Source: Rhodocyclaceae bacterium
GTDB lineage: Bacteria > Pseudomonadota > Gammaproteobacteria > Burkholderiales > Rhodocyclaceae
Assembly: GCA_016702335.1 (NCBI GenBank)
Contig: JADJEF010000002.1
Location: forward strand, 132,975-196,974
Direction: 5' to 3'
DNA: 64,000 bases
Positions within the stretch are counted from its first letter, which is position 1, and each line of letters begins with the position of its first letter. The position numbers and the translations under genes were made by a program. Of the stretch, positions 61,195 through 64,000 are shown piece by piece. The notes beneath the pieces were generated by a model. That model made no database searches. It worked only from the letters and a program-made list of their open reading frames with translations, and was not told the DNA's origin.

Positions 61195-63297
61195 TCAGGC
61201 GGCATTGCCGGGCGCGTCGTGGGCGGCGGCACCGAAAGCCAGAGTTTTAATGCGGGAGAGTTCGTCGCGGACTGCTGCGGCTTGTTCAAATTCAAGATTT
61301 TTGGCATGTTCATGCATCGATTTTTCCAGGCGCTTGATCTCCTTGGCCAACGCTTTCTCGCTCATGGTTTCGTAGCGCGCGGCTTCCTCGGCGGCTTTGA
61401 GCTGCTGCTGCTCACTGCGCGCAGAATCGGCATCATAGACGCCGTCAATAATATCCTTGATGCGCTTTTGCACCGAGCGTGGCGTGATGCCGTTAGCTTC
61501 GTTATGCGCGACTTGCCTGGCGCGCCGGCGCTCGGTCTCGGCCATGGCGCGCTGCATCGAATCGGTAATGCGGTCGGCGTAAAGAATGGCGGTGCCGTTC
61601 AGGTGCCGTGCGGCGCGACCCATGGTCTGAATCAGCGAACGGGTGGAACGCAAAAAGCCCTCTTTGTCGGCATCGAGAATGGCGACCAGCGACACCTCGG
61701 GAATATCCAGCCCTTCACGCAGCAGGTTGATGCCGACCAGCACATCGAATTCGCCCAGACGCAAGTCGCGGATGATCTCGACCCGCTCCACGGTGTCGAT
61801 GTCGGAATGCAGGTAGCGCACCTTGATGCCGTTGTCGGCGAGAAACTCGGTGAGCTGCTCCGACAGACGCTTGGTCAATGTGGTGACCAGCACGCGCTCG
61901 CCGACAGCGATACGCTTCTTGATCTGGCTGAGCAGATCATCGACCTGAGTGATGGCGGGTCTGACCTCGACCACCGGATCGATCAGCCCCGTAGGGCGCA
62001 CCAATTGCTCGACCACTTGCCCCTGATGCGCTTCTTCGTAGGCGGCGGGGGTGGCCGAGACGAATACCGTTTGCGGCATCAGGCGCTCGAATTCCTCGAA
62101 CTTGAGCGGCCGGTTGTCCAGCGCCGAGGGCAGGCGGAAACCGTAGTTGACCAGATTTTCCTTGCGTGAGCGGTCACCCTTGTACATCGCGCCGCACTGT
62201 GGAATGGCGACGTGCGATTCATCGACAAACATCAGCGCATCGGGCGGCAGGTAGTCGTACAGCGTGGGTGGTGCCTCGCCCGGCTGGCGGCCGGAAAGAT
62301 GGCGCGAGTAGTTCTCGATACCTTTGCAAAAGCCCAGCTGGTCGAGCATCTCCAGATCGAAGCGGGTGCGCTGCTCGATGCGCTGCAACTCCACCAATTT
62401 TTGTTCTTGCGAGTAGTAGTCGATGCGTTCGCGCAGCTCGGCCTTGATCTTCTCGATAGCGCGCAGCACCGTGGCCCGCGGCGTGACGTAATGGCTGGCC
62501 GGGAACACGGTAAAGCGGCCGAGCTGCTGGCGGGTATGGCCGGTGAGCGGGTCGAACAACTTGAGCGACTCGACCTCATCGTCGAACAAAGTGACACGCA
62601 GCGCGCTTTCGGCGTTCTCGGCCGGAAAGATGTCGATCACATCGCCACGCACCCGGTAGGTGCCGCGGTCGAAATCGATGTCATTGCGCTCGTACTGCAT
62701 TTCGCTCAGACGGCGGATGATCTCGCGCTGGCCGCATTTTTCGCCCTGCTTCAAGTGCAGGATCATGCTGTGATAATCGACCGGGTCGCCGATACCGTAG
62801 ATCGCAGAGACGGTGCACACGATGATCACATCACGCCGCTCCAGCAAACTCTTGGTCGCCGACAGACGCATCTGTTCGATGTGCTCGTTGATGCTCGAAT
62901 CCTTCTCGATGAACAAATCGCGGCTCGGCACGTAGGCTTCCGGCTGGTAGTAGTCGTAATACGAAACAAAATACTCGACCGAGTTCTCGGGAAAGAACTC
63001 GCGGAATTCGGAATAGAGCTGCGCCGCCAGTGTCTTGTTCGGTGCCAGCACCAGTGCCGGCCGACCGAGGCGGGCAATGACATTGGCCATGGTGTAGGTC
63101 TTGCCCGAGCCGGTGACACCGAGCAGGGTCTGGAAGCTCAGGCCGTCGTTGATGCCTTCACACAGCAGGCGAATCGCTTCGGGCTGATCGCCAGCCGGAG
63201 TAAAAGGTTGGTGCAGCCGCCAGGGGCTATTCTCGAACTCGACCACGATGGGCGCGGGCGATTCGTTTTGGGGGTGTAGTTCGATGATGTCGGCCAT
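61195..63297 (-). CDS. uvrB: Excinuclease ABC subunit B
   Basis: 700 residues. Walker A GVTGSGKTYTMANVI, the beta-hairpin EYFVSYYDYYQPEAYVP, DEADH-like VDESHVAIPQ, and helicase motifs VLVTTLTKRLSEQLTEFL and TMGRAARHLNG; the C-terminal UvrC-binding coiled coil has KEIKRLEKSMHEHAKNLEFEQAAAVRDEL. It verifies damage in nucleotide excision repair. Its start lies 5 bases after the parE stop, so its ribosome-binding site is inside parE. Confidence 0.97.
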   Translation of the reverse strand: MADIIELHPQNESPAPIVVEFENSPWRLHQPFTPAGDQPEAIRLLCEGINDGLSFQTLLGVTGSGKTYTMANVIARLGRPALVLAPNKTLAAQLYSEFREFFPENSVEYFVSYYDYYQPEAYVPSRDLFIEKDSSINEHIEQMRLSATKSLLERRDVIIVCTVSAIYGIGDPVDYHSMILHLKQGEKCGQREIIRRLSEMQYERNDIDFDRGTYRVRGDVIDIFPAENAESALRVTLFDDEVESLKLFDPLTGHTRQQLGRFTVFPASHYVTPRATVLRAIEKIKAELRERIDYYSQEQKLVELQRIEQRTRFDLEMLDQLGFCKGIENYSRHLSGRQPGEAPPTLYDYLPPDALMFVDESHVAIPQCGAMYKGDRSRKENLVNYGFRLPSALDNRPLKFEEFERLMPQTVFVSATPAAYEEAHQGQVVEQLVRPTGLIDPVVEVRPAITQVDDLLSQIKKRIAVGERVLVTTLTKRLSEQLTEFLADNGIKVRYLHSDIDTVERVEIIRDLRLGEFDVLVGINLLREGLDIPEVSLVAILDADKEGFLRSTRSLIQTMGRAARHLNGTAILYADRITDSMQRAMAETERRRARQVAHNEANGITPRSVQKRIKDIIDGVYDADSARSEQQQLKAAEEAARYETMSEKALAKEIKRLEKSMHEHAKNLEFEQAAAVRDELSRIKTLAFGAAAHDAPGNAA

Positions 63298-63302
63298 TGG
63301 AG

Positions 63303-63620
63303 TCAGGCGTCATCGCCATCCGAAATGAGGGAGGCGTAGTCTTGCCCACCATAGAAAATACCCAGAATCGCCACTGTATCGTCGCTGATCTCAAAGGCAA
63401 TGACCGTGCGCCCCTTGTAGTTGGTAATCCGCAAGCCAGACCGAAGATCATCTCGGCGGGTGCCGCGTTCCGGAAATTCGCTCAGGCTGGCGCAATAGTC
63501 CACGATGGCACTGGTGTAGCGACGGGCACTCAGCGGGGAGCCTGCTTGCGCAATGTAGTTGTAGAGTGCGGCGAGTTGCTCTTCCGCCTCGGGCGTGAAG
63601 ATGACCTGATGGGTGGTCAC
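63303..63620 (-). CDS. parE: ParE/RelE family toxin
   Basis: 105 residues with the RelE/ParE layout: VIFTPEAEEQLAALYNYIAQAGSPLSARRYTSAIVDYCASLSEFPERGTRRDDL and a final strand pair RTVIAFEISDDTVAILGIFYGGQDY. ParE toxins block gyrase; RelE toxins cut mRNA; the sequence favours ParE. Six bases after the antitoxin gene. Confidence 0.9.
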   Translation of the reverse strand: MTTHQVIFTPEAEEQLAALYNYIAQAGSPLSARRYTSAIVDYCASLSEFPERGTRRDDLRSGLRITNYKGRTVIAFEISDDTVAILGIFYGGQDYASLISDGDDA

Positions 63621-63626
63621 GTCTGG

Positions 63627-63893
63627 TCAGGCGGCGTTGTGCTCTTTATCCAGACGTGCGCGCACATCGGAAAGTGACCGTGCCCGCGTTGGATCGTCTG
63701 CCAGTGCGTTGGCGGCAGGAATGACCTGGGTGCGCAACCATTGTTCGGTGGCGCGTTCTCGTGCCAGCAGTGCGCGTAGTCCATCGCGCAGCACTTCACT
63801 TTCGCTGGCGTAGGCACCGCTGGCCACCAACGCCTTGACGGTATTGGCCATTTCCTTGGGCAAGGTGACGCTAAGTTGTTGGGTGGTTCGCAT
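63627..63893 (-). CDS. parD: ParD-type antitoxin
   Basis: 88 residues. The N-terminal ribbon-helix-helix (QLSVTLPKEMANTVKALVASGAYASESEVLRDGLRALL) is the CopG/ParD DNA-binding domain; the C-terminal half should neutralise the toxin. Antitoxin-first order with a 6-base gap is standard and implies autoregulation. Confidence 0.92.
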   Translation of the reverse strand: MRTTQQLSVTLPKEMANTVKALVASGAYASESEVLRDGLRALLARERATEQWLRTQVIPAANALADDPTRARSLSDVRARLDKEHNAA

Positions 63894-63925
63894 GGCGGGC
63901 CCCGCAGGGGTTGCAGTGGGATTAA

Positions 63926-63954
63926 ATCCTACAGGTGCGGCAGGAAAAGTACAA
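63926..63954 (-). promoter_or_regulatory. Candidate promoter of the parDE-uvrB run
   Basis: On the minus strand TTGTAC (63949-63954), 17-base spacer, TAGGAT (63926-63931), 33 bases before the parD start. Moderate match to sigma-70 boxes. Confidence 0.4.
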
Positions 63955-64000
63955 CTGCGCTCCTGCCATCTCTGCGCTCACTTATTGTGGGCGGCGGGGC

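Noticed and set aside
60553..62169. 538-codon open frame antisense to uvrB and the HDOD gene
   Set aside because: Overlaps two conserved genes and has no recognisable motif.
1..64000. tRNA, rRNA or riboswitch genes
   Set aside because: No cloverleaf, rRNA segment or known riboswitch core was seen by eye in the gaps; ribD here has no visible FMN element upstream. A covariance-model scan would be needed to exclude small RNAs.

Overview
The window is 64 kb of GC-rich, densely coded bacterial chromosome. Gene content and order point to a betaproteobacterium, most likely Rhodocyclales or Nitrosomonadales: glyA-nrdR-ribD, divergent rluC/rne with an HAD-Rieske-S49 cluster behind rluC, an IcmF fused mutase, a TRAP uptake system with an acyl-CoA ligase, a class I fumarase, and a rhodoquinone-biosynthesis gene (rquA). 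The placement below class is inference. No rRNA, tRNA or CRISPR array is visible.

Layout. 1-8 kb: hemerythrin-histidine kinase, CYTH protein, sixA, a lipoprotein, a frameshifted AsmA-like gene, an aminotransferase-ankyrin-FKBP operon, and a WS/DGAT acyltransferase with a histone-H1-like tail. 8-17.8 kb: M48 protease pair, icmF with a divergent AraC regulator, and a TetR-controlled HlyD/FtsX/ATPase export operon whose HlyD gene is frameshifted. 17.8-19.9 kb: a decayed island with an integron-integrase-like C-terminal scrap, an orphan ORF scrap, a doubly frameshifted ECF sigma gene, and a complete ISAs1-family insertion with 10-bp target duplications. 20-25.5 kb: an adenylate cyclase-PilZ fusion, glyA-nrdR-ribD, and an M48 protease with a histidine phosphatase. 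25.7-33.5 kb: a periplasmic binding protein plus sensor kinase, then acyl-CoA ligase and TRAP dctQMP. 33.6-41.3 kb: pmbA/yjgA, a diguanylate cyclase, a receiver/CheX-like protein, a Cys/Met-metabolism PLP enzyme and a basic amino acid decarboxylase. 41.3-49.2 kb: a four-gene 2-oxoacid:acceptor oxidoreductase operon, UPF0114, fumarase, RidA and murI. 49.2-56.3 kb: S49 peptidase, Rieske, HAD, rluC, rne and rquA. 56.6-64 kb: a binding protein, then a seven-gene minus-strand run (parD, parE, uvrB, HDOD, LMW-PTP, two diguanylate cyclases).

Themes. Second-messenger signalling is dense: three GGDEF enzymes, a cAMP-forming enzyme carrying a c-di-GMP-binding PilZ domain, an HDOD protein and two sensor kinases. 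Metabolism suggests flexible aerobic/anaerobic life on organic acids: 2-oxoacid oxidoreductase, fumarase plus rhodoquinone, a TRAP importer, IcmF, and storage-lipid synthesis.

The most unusual feature is a short interspersed repeat. It has an invariant 12-base core (AAGTCGGCGCTG), a 5-base spacer, and a second block ACGGCG(A)TT. It occurs 13 times, in both orientations, four times between genes and nine times inside genes, where it is read in four different frames without breaking them. I do not recognise it as a named element. Its statistics resemble a DNA-uptake-type or bipartite protein-recognition word.
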